Part shown: positions 8,239 to 17,937 of the stretch, piece by piece
How the letters are laid out: each line of letters opens with the position of its first letter
Numbering within the stretch: position 1 is the first letter of the stretch
Assembly: GCA_963817855.1 (NCBI GenBank)
Contig: CAWFQA010000001.1
Span: forward strand, 2,170,001 to 2,234,000
Length of the DNA: 64,000 nt
Direction of reading: 5' to 3'
Source: JAKAAZ01 sp963817855
GTDB taxonomy: Bacteria; Acidobacteriota; Terriglobia; Terriglobales; Acidobacteriaceae
The notes under the pieces: generated by a model
Told to the model about the DNA's origin: nothing
The model's database searches: none
What the model saw: only the letters and a program-made list of their open reading frames with translations
Program-made: the position numbers and the translations under genes

Positions 8239-11115
8239 CTAGTCGCAGCGGAGAGCGATCATGGGGTCGACTTTTGTCGCCCGCTGCGCAGGAAGCCAGG
8301 CAGCAAACAATGTCATCACAATGACCACGGCGATCGCCGTGACGCAGGTGGCGGGATCAATCGCGCCCAGACCGTAAAGCTGCTGGCGGATGAACCGGGT
8401 CCCAGCCAGGGCGAGGGGAATCCCTACGCCGACGCCGAAGGCGAGCAGCAGGAGCGATTCGCGGAGGATCATCCAGAGGACGGTTTGGCGTCGCGCACCG
8501 AGAGCGAAGCGGATGCCGATTTCGTTAGTGCGGCGGACCACGTTGTAGCTCATCACGCCAAAGAGGCCGATGGCGGTGAGCAGCAGGGCAAGCAAGGAAA
8601 ACAATCCGGTGAGGGTGGCGATGAGTTCGTCGTGCGTCATGAGGCTTCCGATCTGGTCGTGAATTGTGACGATGTGGTGCAAGGGCAGGCTAGGGTCGAT
8701 TGACCTTACGACAGAGCGAAGATCGGCGGCGCGCTGGGCGGGATCGCCGGTGGTGCGAAGCAGAATGACGCCGGGGAAGGAGTTTTCATTTTGTTCTCGC
8801 GGGGCCGGAGTCGGGTTGAGCGACGATGCGGCGCTGCCGGTAGATGATGTCGGTGCGGCCGCAATCGGGTCCCAAGGATCGATCTGCGCGAGGGGAATGT
8901 ACATCATCCGCACGTCATCTTGCGCACGAGGATCACCGGAGCGAGTGTCTTTGGCAATGCCGACAATTTGCCATGGTCCTTTGACGCTATCGAGGTCAAT
9001 GGAGAGGGTGTGACCCAGGGCATCCCCTTTGGGAAAGAACTGTTTTTCCAGGCTCTGGCTAATGACCGCGACTTTGAAGCTGGTTGCCGTATCTGAAGGC
9101 GCGATGGGGCGGCCGGCAAGGATGGGCGTGGCCGTGGTTTCGAAATATCGCCCGGAGACACGGGTGAGATTTGTGCTCATGTTTTCTTTGGGGGCCGGAG
9201 TATAACCGGGAACTGTGAGGGTGGAATTCCAGCTACTCAATCCAATGGGAAGTGCGTTGGAAAGAGCGACGGAACGGACACCCGGAAGGGCGAAGAGTCG
9301 TTCGATCAGTTGCTGATCGAGCGCGGCCATCTGGGTGGATTTATATCCGGCGAGCTTGGGATCAAATTCAGCCAGCAGCAGGTGGGAGCGTTCGAAGCCG
9401 AAATCTTGTTGTTGCAGATTACGCAGCGAGTGAAGGAAAAGGCCGGCGCCGACGAGCAGCAGCAGCGACAGGTTGATCTGGGCGGTGACCAGCATTTTGG
9501 GCCAGAGGCGGGAGGCGCGTCCCTGGCTGGATTGAGTTGTGCGCGCATTGGAGCTGAGAGAACCGGCTGCGCCTGTGCGGGCGGAGACGATGGCAGGCGC
9601 CATGCCGAAGAGTAATCCGGTGAAAAGAGAAGCTGCCAGAGTAAAGAGCAAAACGGTGGCGTCTGGAGTGGAGCTGAGCGTGGTGTAGGCGCTACCCTGG
9701 CTGACAAAGGCGATGAGGGCGCGGGTGGCAGCGAAAGCGATGGCGAGGCCGATGACGCCGCCCAGCAAAGCCAGGGCGAGAGCCTCCATCAGACTTTGGC
9801 GGACGATGCGATGGCGGCTGGAGCCGAGAGCGAGACGAGTTGCAATTTCACGCTGACGGGTGGCGGCGCGGGCCAGCAAAAAGTTTGCAAGGTTGGCGCA
9901 GGCAATCAGCAACACCAGGACGACGACCGCCATGAGGATGACGAGGGAGCTGCCATACTCGCCGCGCATGTTGGAGACGCCGCGTTGAGCCGAGACCAGG
10001 GGAACGGTGACGCGGTTGATTTCCCGCTGGCGAGCGGCGGAGACGGGACTGGGTTCCGTGGCGTAAATACCGGCGCGAATCTGCTGATTGAGCCAAAGCT
10101 GGCTTTGCGCCAGCGCTACTCTACTGGTGGAGGCGGCGGGGCTGAGGCGCGCAAAGGCGTGCAGAAAATATGGTCCTTGCGATCCCAGGAACGAGGGCTG
10201 CTGCATGATCTCCGGCTGCATGGTGATCGGAGTCCATAAGGCGACCGGATCGGTTTCAAGCTTGAGGCCGTGAAACTCGCTCGGCATCACTCCAATGACA
10301 GTGAACGGAGTGCCGTTGATGGTGACGATTTTGCCTAGAATGTCAGGGTCGGCGGAGAGCGACTGTCGCCAGAAATGATCGCTGAGGACGACCACCGCAC
10401 CGCTGCCGGGGGTGGCGTTGTCAGCCGCATTGATAGTGCGACCGAACAAAGGCTGAGCGCCGAGGAGGCTGAAGTAATTTCCTGAAACGAGAACCGCGGG
10501 CGCGAGAATTGCCGGGGCTGCGGAGCCATGCGCGCCCGAGGAAGATGGTGGGCGCACGCTGACTCGTGCGGCGAAACTGCTGTAGGAAGCGATGCCCTGA
10601 AAGGGACCGGGATTGTCCTGGAGTTGATGCGCGAAATACCACGGGAACATTCCGAAGTAGCCGAGACCGACGCCGCCGATAACACCGGCGCTGTTCGCCG
10701 CGTCGAAGGTGACAAGTTGTTGCGGATCGCGCACCGGCAAGTTGCGGAGAATCACCTGGTGAATAAGGGTGAAGATGGCGGTATTGGCGCCGATGCCGAG
10801 TGCGATGGAGAGCAGGGCAATGGCGGTAAAGCCGGGGCTTTTCGCGAGCGTGCGGAGGCTAATCTTCAGGTCCAGAAAAACACTGTCGAGGGTCGATTCC
10901 CATCGCGAGGACCAGACCTGGTGTTTGACGACGCTGCGGCTGCCTAATTCAACCAGCGCGGCATGGCGAGCTTTTTCTGGACTCATGCCGGACTTTACTT
11001 TCTCTGCGGCGGAGGCCTGGAGATAGCTCTCCAACTCCTCGTCGAGCTCGTCTTCAACCTGCTGCTTGCGAAAGAGGGACTTGAGCCCTGTCAGAATATT
11101 TGTCATCCATCGCAT
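8239..11115 (-). CDS. ADOP-family duplicated permease (MacB/FtsX type), copy 1
   Basis: The 958-residue inner-membrane protein carries a short cytoplasmic N-terminal domain (FRKQQVEDELDEELESYL...) followed by LRTLAKSPGFTAIALLSIAL and the first membrane span. Two tandem MacB-like periplasmic domains and two FtsX-type membrane modules come next, ending in PAQRATKVDPMIALRCD. These are homologous to MacB permeases but lack the ATPase, hence the family name orphan permease; the transported substrate is unknown. The ATG at 11115 follows CAGGAG with good spacing. The gene sits 32 bases downstream of its PadR regulator in the same direction, so the two are very likely one transcript. There is no sign of frame disruption. 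Confidence 0.92.
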   Translation of the reverse strand: MRWMTNILTGLKSLFRKQQVEDELDEELESYLQASAAEKVKSGMSPEKARHAALVELGSRSVVKHQVWSSRWESTLDSVFLDLKISLRTLAKSPGFTAIALLSIALGIGANTAIFTLIHQVILRNLPVRDPQQLVTFDAANSAGVIGGVGLGYFGMFPWYFAHQLQDNPGPFQGIASYSSFAARVSVRPPSSSGAHGSAAPAILAPAVLVSGNYFSLLGAQPLFGRTINAADNATPGSGAVVVLSDHFWRQSLSADPDILGKIVTINGTPFTVIGVMPSEFHGLKLETDPVALWTPITMQPEIMQQPSFLGSQGPYFLHAFARLSPAASTSRVALAQSQLWLNQQIRAGIYATEPSPVSAARQREINRVTVPLVSAQRGVSNMRGEYGSSLVILMAVVVLVLLIACANLANFLLARAATRQREIATRLALGSSRHRIVRQSLMEALALALLGGVIGLAIAFAATRALIAFVSQGSAYTTLSSTPDATVLLFTLAASLFTGLLFGMAPAIVSARTGAAGSLSSNARTTQSSQGRASRLWPKMLVTAQINLSLLLLVGAGLFLHSLRNLQQQDFGFERSHLLLAEFDPKLAGYKSTQMAALDQQLIERLFALPGVRSVALSNALPIGLSSWNSTLTVPGYTPAPKENMSTNLTRVSGRYFETTATPILAGRPIAPSDTATSFKVAVISQSLEKQFFPKGDALGHTLSIDLDSVKGPWQIVGIAKDTRSGDPRAQDDVRMMYIPLAQIDPWDPIAAAPTSSTGSAASSLNPTPAPREQNENSFPGVILLRTTGDPAQRAADLRSVVRSIDPSLPLHHIVTIHDQIGSLMTHDELIATLTGLFSLLALLLTAIGLFGVMSYNVVRRTNEIGIRFALGARRQTVLWMILRESLLLLAFGVGVGIPLALAGTRFIRQQLYGLGAIDPATCVTAIAVVIVMTLFAAWLPAQRATKVDPMIALRCD

Positions 11116-11147
11116 GGCGTGCTCCTGATGATGGCTTCGCCTATTTT

Positions 11148-11513
11148 TTATAGTTGCGCTTCGAGAATGCGGGCGATGGCGGCGGTCTGGCGCTGCCACT
11201 GTTCTGTTTCGCGAGCGAGAGATTTATGACCTTTGGCGGTGAGCTTGTAATACTTGGCGCGACGATTATTTTCTGTCGCGTGCCATTCGGATTTGACCGA
11301 GCCGGCACGTTCCATGCGGCTGAGCGCGGGGAGCAGGGAACCGGGATTGACGCGGAAGACGCCGTGGCTGATCTGCTCAATGCGAAGGGCAACGCCGTAG
11401 CCGTGCATGGGTTCAAGGGCCAGAGTTTTTAGGATCAGCATCTCCAGGGTTCCCTGGACCAGATCGCGGGAGTCGGAATCATTCTCAGTGATTGAGTCGG
11501 GCTTTGCGGGCAT
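11148..11513 (-). CDS. PadR-family transcriptional regulator
   Basis: This 121-residue winged-helix protein has the PadR signature: LVQGTLEMLILKTLAL, then HGYGVALRIEQIS, the wing region PGSLLPALSRMERAG and ENNRRAKYYKLT. PadR proteins usually repress the neighbouring transporter gene and are relieved by a ligand. The gene precedes ADOP copy 1 on the same strand. Two 15-bp direct repeats upstream, one coinciding with a TTGACA box, are candidate operators for autoregulation. The sensed ligand is not known. Confidence 0.93.
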   Translation of the reverse strand: MPAKPDSITENDSDSRDLVQGTLEMLILKTLALEPMHGYGVALRIEQISHGVFRVNPGSLLPALSRMERAGSVKSEWHATENNRRAKYYKLTAKGHKSLARETEQWQRQTAAIARILEAQL

Positions 11514-11523
11514 AGGCGTGTCA

Positions 11524-11569
11524 CCTCTAGACAGTCAAGATGAGAACATTGTTTCCTCTAGATTGTCAA
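11524..11569 (-). promoter_or_regulatory. promoter region with two direct repeats upstream of padR copy 1
   Basis: On the minus strand, TTGACAATCTAGAGG (11569-11555) and TTGACTGTCTAGAGG (11538-11524) repeat with two mismatches, 31 bp apart. Each contains the palindrome TCTAGA. The first starts with a perfect -35 box. Two helical turns-plus spacing between identical sites just before the regulator start suggests binding sites for PadR itself. This is an inference, with no footprint data. Confidence 0.5.
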
Positions 11570-11616
11570 GTGGAGATTTCGACGGTAACGACGACATGCG
11601 AGGCGGAGCGAAATTG

Positions 11617-14325
11617 TTATTCGCAGCGGATGGCCAGGATGGGGTCGATTCTGGCCGCCTGCAATGCAGGCAGCAACGACGCGCAACTGGCTATCATCAA
11701 CAAAGCTGCAATCGAGGCCAGCAAGACCCGGGGATCGCGGGGAGATGTCTCGAACAGAAAACTCGCCATCGCGCGCGATGCGAGGACGGCGGCAACCATT
11801 CCAGAGAGGCAACCGGCGATGGCAACCCACGCATTCTGGCGGAAGACCATGGCGATCACTTGTCCCCGCTTGGCACCGAGCGCCATGCGGATACCGATCT
11901 CACTGGTGCGCCGCGCGGTCGCATACGCGAGTGTTCCGTACAGTCCAATGGCAGTAATGAGCAGCGCGCAACCGGCAAAGAACAGCGACAAAATCGCCAT
12001 CATCCGCTGTGCGCTGACGGAGTTCTTTACGACCTCGTTCATTGTTGTCAGAATCGGAGGTGGGATGGTCGGCGCCAACCGTGTGGCCAGGGAACGTGCA
12101 GCCGCGGCCAGTGGAGCCATCGGGCCGTCCACACGCACAACCGCAGTGAGCGAGGGCTTTTTCTGCTCGTCCTGCTGGATTGGTACGTAGCCGGCCGGTG
12201 GCGCAGGAGACATCATGCTCATGTACTTCGCATCTGCCACGATCGCCACAACCTGATACGAAGTCTTTTCTGAAGGATCAACGATCTGTTGCCCGAGCGC
12301 ATTGTGATCGGGAAAGAAGAGATTGGCAGCGGACTGATTCAAGATGATCTTCAGGCCGGAAGCGTTGGTATCGTTCCAGCGGAATTCTCTTCCCATGAAC
12401 ATAGGGATTCGCATGGTTTTGAAGTAGTTCGGTCCCACGCTGTTCAACCAAATCGTATGAGTGTTGCCGCCTGGCGCAGAGTAATTGCCATTCCAGCCGC
12501 GGTGCGACAGTGGGGTAATGAACTGGAAGCTCACACTTTTTACGCCCGGTTGATGAGCTTAATCCCTGGCCGATTTCCTGATACACCCGCATCAAGGCAT
12601 CGCCCTCTAGCTGCTGTTTGTCCATGCTGAAGGAGATATTTGCCAGCCCCTTCGGATCGAAGCCGACGCCGGAGCGATAGAGTCGTACCAGACTCGTCGC
12701 CAGCAATCCCGCGCCCACAACTAACACGAGTGCCAGAGCCACTTCCGAAGCCATCAGAACTCGGGGCAGGCGCCATCGCCGCTCATGCAACTGCCGGGCA
12801 TGTTGACCGTCTTTCATGTGGTCGTTGAGGTTGCCTGCGGTAGCCTGCAGTGCCGGCATCAGTCCAATCACTACGGCGGAGACGATGGCGATGATCGCGG
12901 CAAAAACAAGCACGGGGAGATCGAGCGAAGTGTCGAGAACAACGGTTGGATCGCCACTGCTGCTGGTGAGAAATGCAGCCAGTGAACTGCTGACGAGCGG
13001 ACTCACCGCAATCCCGGCGATGGTTCCCATCACAGCGAGCAACAGGCTTTCGATGAACAATTGCTGAATCAGGCGCCAGCGCGTGGCCCCCATGGCCAAC
13101 CGCGTTGCGAGTTCGCGCTCCCGCATCGCACCACGCGCAATCAGGAGGCTGGCGAGGTTGAGACAGGCGAGCAACAGGATTCCTCCGCACATCGCGAGTA
13201 TGGCGAGCAGCGGACTGCGAAATAGAAAACGCGCCATGGTATATCCACCGGAGCCTGGTTCAGCCTCGAAACGGAAATGCGCCTTATCTTCCTGTGCGAC
13301 GTAAGCGGGATCATCTGCCGCCGCGTGCAGAATTGGACCGGAAACTGTACGCAAGGCCGCATTGGCCTGCTGCAGAGTGACGCCCGGTTGCAACCGGGCA
13401 ATCACGGTCAGCCACCAGGCATTGAGGCCTTCGTCAAGATTGTGCCGCGGTGCATCGATGATCGGCTCGGCCGATAGCGGAACAAAGATGTCTGGCCGCT
13501 GCATGAGGTCGGCGCCAATAAACCGCTTGGGCATCACTCCTACGACGGTGAAGGGCACGTTGGCGATGACGAGCTTGCGACCCACCACGTTGGGATCTCG
13601 ATGGAACCAGCGCCGCCAGAAATTCTCGCTGATCACGGCGGCTAATCCCAGCTGGATTGCCGCCGGTTTTGTCGTCGGCGACGGCCAAGTATCGTCCCCA
13701 GCGACGGAGGAGTCTGCAGCGCCTGGAAGAATTGGCCGCTGACCAGTATTCCGGACACGTCTTCATTGCCAGACCGACCCTGCACCTGCAATAGCTCTCC
13801 GTTGTTATAGGCAAAGACATCCGCAGAAGATGGCCGGCTGATGTTCCAATGCGCGAACAAATGGGGTGGGAGAAGCAGTAGTTGGGCCTTGGGCCGCCCT
13901 CATGCATGCTTAGCACGACCAATTGGTCGGCATGGGGAACCGGCAATGGGCGTAGCAGCAATCCATTGATGAGCGAAAAGATAGCTGTATTGGCGCCGAC
14001 TCCGATGGTCAGCGTGAGCAGGGCGACGGTAGTGAATCCGGGCGACTTTTTCAACAGCCTTGCGGAGAAAGCTAATGTCGCGAAGAAGATTTTCCAGCCC
14101 GCGAAACTGCCACAGTTCCCTGAGCCGTTCATGCCAGCGTCCGGCATCGCCAAAGGTCTGGCGAGTGGCTTTGTTTAACTCGGATTTGGAGACGCCCTGT
14201 CCTGCTAGTTTGTCGCGCAGCATTGCTTGGTGAAACTCCAGTTCCTCGGCCATTTCGCGATCCATGCGACGCTTGCGGAAAAGCATCTTGACGCGAAGCA
14301 AGAACGTGTGGAGACTGGAACCCAT
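11617..14325 (-). pseudogene. ADOP-family duplicated permease, copy 2, with four frameshifts
   Basis: Five consecutive minus-strand segments in alternating frames together rebuild one ADOP permease: the cytoplasmic N-terminus (RKRRMDREMAEELEFHQ), the first span (KKSPGFTTVALLTLTIGVG), the periplasmic domain (SADVFAYNNGELLQVQG and later ISENFWRRWFHRDPN), the FtsX modules and the C-terminus QAARIDPILAIRCE. Frame changes lie at 14068-14070 (extra T in TTT), about 13860 and about 13680 (one base missing each), and 12537-12541 (extra A in an A run). No other stops are seen. It lies directly behind its PadR gene. It may be decaying or may be an intact gene with sequencing errors. The ATG at 14325 follows GAGG. 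Confidence 0.88.
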
Positions 14326-14356
14326 ATCGAAAGCCCTCACCACTTTTCGGTGACTG

Positions 14357-14701
14357 TTATGACGCTTGCATCACAAACGCAACTGCGGCCGAAAGCCTTG
14401 CCCATCGCTGCGATTCCATATTCAGGTACTTCTTTCCCTGAACCGTCAGCTGATAAAACTTGGCGCGGCGATTGTTGTCGGACATGCCCCAGCGCGCGGA
14501 CAGCATTCCCCGCAGCTCAAGTCGGTGCAGCGCTGGGTAGAGCGCGCCTTCCTCTATTTTGAGCACCTGTTGTGAAGTTTGATGGATCCATTCCGCAACC
14601 CCGTAACCATGCATGGATCCGCGCTGCAGCGCCCGCAGGATCAGCATCTCCAGCGTGCCCTGAATTAGATCGCCCGTTTCTGTTATGTCATCCCTAAGCA
14701 T
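14357..14701 (-). CDS. PadR-family transcriptional regulator
   Basis: The 114-residue PadR winged-helix protein has LIQGTLEMLILRALQRG, HGYGVAEWIHQTS, EGALYPALHRLELRG and DNNRRAKFYQLT. It lies about 30 bases upstream of ADOP copy 2 on the same strand and is divergent from ADOP copy 3, so it could control both. An inverted repeat TTGAC-N4-GTCAA in the shared intergenic region is a plausible operator. The reading frame is intact, unlike that of the permease behind it. Confidence 0.93.
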   Translation of the reverse strand: MLRDDITETGDLIQGTLEMLILRALQRGSMHGYGVAEWIHQTSQQVLKIEEGALYPALHRLELRGMLSARWGMSDNNRRAKFYQLTVQGKKYLNMESQRWARLSAAVAFVMQAS

Positions 14702-14727
14702 CTTATGGGAGACGATAGCTCAGTTGT

Positions 14728-14741
14728 TTGACTCCTGTCAA
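14728..14741. promoter_or_regulatory. inverted repeat TTGAC-N4-GTCAA between divergent padR and ADOP copy 3
   Basis: The 14-bp inverted repeat TTGACTCCTGTCAA is read on the minus strand as TTGACAGGAGTCAA, and its left part doubles as a -35 box for the PadR gene 27 bases further on. An overlap of a symmetrical site with a promoter fits autorepression. The remaining 14742-14978 shows no supported gene, only the GGAGGGAAG ribosome binding site for ADOP copy 3 at its end. Confidence 0.5.
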
Positions 14742-14978
14742 TCCTTTTTTGGCTGAGGGTATGGACGTGTTGGCCGGCACCCATCCGCGCTGGAATCGGC
14801 TCGCCAGTAGAAATCCCATGGAGAACGCTGTGCCAAAGCCTGGGCGTGACGCGGGTTGTGCTGTGCGAATCGGTGAACTCGAGGGCCCGGAGATAGCCGG
14901 GGGAGAGAGCGAACATTTCGGGGAACAATTCGGCCGCCTGGGCCGTACCAACGGCAACAGCATCTTCGGAGGGAAGTC

Positions 14979-17411
14979 ATGGCGACGTTGCATCAAGATC
15001 TGAGCTACAGTATTCGGCGGCTGTCCAAAACGCCAAGCTTTGCCCTGGCCGTTGTGTTGGCGATCGCGCTTGGCATCGCCGCCAATTCAACGATCTTCTC
15101 CATGGTGAGCCGATTCGTATTGCGTCCCGCGCCGGTCGGGAATCCTGACACACTGATGTCGCTGCATACCACGCATGACGGCAATCGCTGCTGCAACAAT
15201 TTTTCCTGGCCCCTCTATAACGATGTTCGGGAACAGGCGCATTCATTTTCTGGAGTTGCAGCTTATTACGAATTGCTGCCGGCATCAATTGGCGGCAGGG
15301 GAGAGCCGGAGCGCATCTGGGGGCAGGCGGCCACAGCGAACTTTTTCGACGTCGCGCAGATTCACATGAGGTTGGGACGCGGTTTTCTTCCAGGGGAAGA
15401 GCGCGCGCCGGTGATTGTTCTGAGCGAGCGGCTGTGGCGGCATCGATTTGGCGCCGATCCAGCAATTCTGGGGAAGATGGTCACCGTGTCCGGTCATCCC
15501 TTCACAGTAGTTGGCGTCGCACCTCGCGGATTTCATGGACTCGACCTGATCCTTGATCCGGAATTCTGGGTGCCGCTTGGAAACGTTGAGCAACTTGCGC
15601 CAAGCGTGCCGAGCCGCACTTCGCGGGATTTTCACTGGCTGGATGTGACTGGCCGTTTGACGCCCGGTGTGAGCCGCGCCCAAGCATCGGCTGAGCTGGC
15701 CACGATTGCGCGAAGGCTGGCGAAGACGTATCCAGATACGGACAAAGGCGGCGGATTTCTGATTGACCAGGCAGGTTCGCTGCCACCGCGGGATCGATCG
15801 ACCGTTTTGTTATTTCTGACGGTACTTTCGGTGGTGGTGCTGCTTGTACTGGCGACTGCTTGTGCGAATGTTGCCAACCTGATGTTGATTCAGACTGCCA
15901 GCCGACAGCGTGAGATGGCGGTTCGCATTTCGGTGGGAGCGACGCGCGGCGCGCTGCTGCGCCAGATGCTGATGGAAAGCATATTGCTCGCGCTGGGTGG
16001 AGGTGTCCTCGGCACGCTGTTTTCTCTATGGGCGACGTCGGCGCTTTCGGCCTTTCAGGTGCCTGCGCCGGTTCCGCTCGACATCAGCTTGAGTGTCGAC
16101 TGGCGGGTGGTGCTGTATACGTTTGCGCTGAGCGTCGTGACGGGATTTCTCTGTGGACTGGTGCCAGCGTGGATCGCTTCGCGCCCAGTGCTGACAAGAG
16201 CGCTGAAAGGCGAAGATGCGCTGGCTCGCCCCGGCCGTCGAATTACTTTGCGCAATGCACTGGCGGTGGCCCAGATCGCCATTTCGCTGGTGCTGCTGTC
16301 GGCTGCGGGACTGTTCCTGCGCAGTCTCGCCGGAGCTTCCTCGATAGACATCGGCTTTCGTTCGCGCAATGTTCTGATGGTGTCGGTAGATCCGAGGATT
16401 CATGGCTACAGTCCGGAGCGGACCACGCAGTTTCTGGCGATGCTGCGAGAACGCGTGGGCGCGATGCCGGGTGTGGTTTCGGTGGCAGCGACGGATTCCG
16501 TTCCACTTGCCGGCGGCAATCGCAGCGATGCGTTGCATGCAGACGGCCAGCCGCAGAATGGCCCCGACCCCACTGTGGAGCTGTACATGGCGACCCCAGG
16601 CTATTTTGAGACGCTGGGTATTCCTCGCTTGGCGGGCCGCGATTTCGGCAACGAATCGCCGACCGGGACCAAGGTCGCGATCATCAATGAAGCGCTGGCA
16701 GAGCATCTTTACGGTCGAACGAACCCGATTGGGCATAGCCTTTCGGGCGGCGGCGCGACATATCAAATTATCGGAGTGGTCAAGAACATAAAATCGCGCA
16801 CCTATGGCGAGCAAACGCGCTACGTGCTATTTCGTTCACTGGCGCAGAATACCGGCAGCGATCCATCTTTTCTGGGTTACCAGCTGATCGTTCATTATTC
16901 TGGAGATCCAGGCGCTGTGATCCAGGCCACGCGCGGACAGATTCGCGCGTTCGATCCTAATATGGCGGTGTATGGCGTCGAGACCATGCAGCAACATCTA
17001 AGCAAAGCGCTGTTTCTGCCGCGGCTGGCGGGCACGCTGTTCGGGGTGTTCGGATTTATCGGTCTGACTCTGGCAGCGGTGGGGCTGTACGGGGTGATCA
17101 GCTACTCCGTTGCTTATCGAACCCATGAAATCGGTATACGCCTGGCGCTCGGCGCGCCGCTGCGTGCGATCCGCGGGCTGGTTTTGCGGCAGGGAATGTC
17201 GCTGATCGTGATTGCGATTGCGCTTGGGATGCCTGCCGCCTGGTTTGCTGCGAAATTCTCCCGCAGCTTTCTCTATGGTGTGCGTCCGCACGACCCGATT
17301 ACCTTTGTCGCGGTGCCGCTGTTCCTTGCAGCGATCGCGTTGCTGGCTTGCTGGGTGCCAGCGCGGCGGGCAACCAAGACTGATCCGCAGACTGCCCTGC
17401 GCTACGAGTAG
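14979..17411 (+). CDS. ADOP-family duplicated permease, copy 3 (short N-terminus)
   Basis: The 810-residue permease begins directly at the first membrane module (MATLHQDLSYSIRRL, then PSFALAVVLAIALGIAANSTIF). It lacks the cytoplasmic domain of about 75-100 residues seen in the other copies. Two MacB-like periplasmic domains and two FtsX modules follow, ending PARRATKTDPQTALRYE. The ATG follows a strong GGAGGGAAG. It is divergent from the second PadR gene, sharing a 277-base intergenic region, and is followed about 150 bases later by the BlaI/M56 operon. Transport cargo is unknown. The frame is intact. Upstream frames do not restore a cytoplasmic domain, so the short form is probably genuine. 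Confidence 0.92.
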   Translation: MATLHQDLSYSIRRLSKTPSFALAVVLAIALGIAANSTIFSMVSRFVLRPAPVGNPDTLMSLHTTHDGNRCCNNFSWPLYNDVREQAHSFSGVAAYYELLPASIGGRGEPERIWGQAATANFFDVAQIHMRLGRGFLPGEERAPVIVLSERLWRHRFGADPAILGKMVTVSGHPFTVVGVAPRGFHGLDLILDPEFWVPLGNVEQLAPSVPSRTSRDFHWLDVTGRLTPGVSRAQASAELATIARRLAKTYPDTDKGGGFLIDQAGSLPPRDRSTVLLFLTVLSVVVLLVLATACANVANLMLIQTASRQREMAVRISVGATRGALLRQMLMESILLALGGGVLGTLFSLWATSALSAFQVPAPVPLDISLSVDWRVVLYTFALSVVTGFLCGLVPAWIASRPVLTRALKGEDALARPGRRITLRNALAVAQIAISLVLLSAAGLFLRSLAGASSIDIGFRSRNVLMVSVDPRIHGYSPERTTQFLAMLRERVGAMPGVVSVAATDSVPLAGGNRSDALHADGQPQNGPDPTVELYMATPGYFETLGIPRLAGRDFGNESPTGTKVAIINEALAEHLYGRTNPIGHSLSGGGATYQIIGVVKNIKSRTYGEQTRYVLFRSLAQNTGSDPSFLGYQLIVHYSGDPGAVIQATRGQIRAFDPNMAVYGVETMQQHLSKALFLPRLAGTLFGVFGFIGLTLAAVGLYGVISYSVAYRTHEIGIRLALGAPLRAIRGLVLRQGMSLIVIAIALGMPAAWFAAKFSRSFLYGVRPHDPITFVAVPLFLAAIALLACWVPARRATKTDPQTALRYE

Positions 17412-17495
17412 ACCGCCCGGGGAATTCAGAGCCAACGCGCGAGGCAATTCTGTGGCTGAGCGGCTGGCGTCGTGCATTCCCCGGAAAAAGAATCC

Positions 17496-17556
17496 ATCTC
17501 CTATATTTATAGTTGACAACTTATCTCCTATGAGAGTAGTACTACATACATAGGAG
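17496..17556 (+). promoter_or_regulatory. blaI promoter with 32-bp palindromic operator
   Basis: A -35 box TTGACA lies at 17513-17518. A 32-bp interrupted palindrome is centred at 17540.5: outer arms CTCCTATG (17525-17532) and CATAGGAG (17549-17556), inner core GTAGTACTAC (17536-17545). It covers the expected -10 region, and its right arm includes the AGGAG ribosome binding site, so a bound dimer would block both RNA polymerase and probably the start. A further half site, ATCTCCTAT, is at 17496-17504. The GTAGTACTAC core is similar to operators bound by BlaI/MecI proteins. Confidence 0.7.
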
Positions 17557-17562
17557 AGCGAC

Positions 17563-17937
17563 ATGGCGAAAAAGGGCGAGGGCTTGACCCGGCTGGAACT
17601 GGAGATCATGCAGGTGATCTGGAAGCGCGGAGCCAGCAATGTCGGCGACGTGCAGCAGGGGCTGGGAAGGGAACTGGCGTACACGACGGTGCAGACAGTG
17701 CTGAATACGCTGTACCGCAAAGGCAAGCTGCGGCGCAAGCTGGAAGGGCGCGCGTATGTCTACAGCGCAACGGTGACAGAGGCGAAAGCGCTGCGCCACG
17801 CCGTACGCGACCTGGTGGATCGTATGTTCGGCGGATCGAGCGAAGAACTAGTGTTAAGTCTCATTAAGAGCCGCGAGATCGATCCCGAGCGGATTGCGCG
17901 ACTGAGCCGGGAACTGGACGAAGAGGAGGAAGCGTAA
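17563..17937 (+). CDS. BlaI/MecI/CopY-family repressor
   Basis: This 124-residue winged-helix repressor shows LTRLELEIMQVIWKRG, the recognition region AYTTVQTVLNTLYRKGKLRR and a C-terminal dimerisation tail (FGGSSEELVLSLIKS...). BlaI-type repressors hold target promoters off until the partner M56 membrane peptidase signals their cleavage. The stop overlaps the start of the M56 gene (TAATG), so the two are translationally coupled. The palindrome just upstream is its likely operator. No beta-lactamase gene is in the window, so the physiological target may be the operon itself or distant genes. Confidence 0.94.
   Translation: MAKKGEGLTRLELEIMQVIWKRGASNVGDVQQGLGRELAYTTVQTVLNTLYRKGKLRRKLEGRAYVYSATVTEAKALRHAVRDLVDRMFGGSSEELVLSLIKSREIDPERIARLSRELDEEEEA

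Noticed and set aside
14742..14978. Possible upstream coding extension of ADOP copy 3
   Set aside because: No frame here carries the DxELxxHxE-type cytoplasmic domain, and a strong ribosome binding site sits directly before the ATG at 14979.
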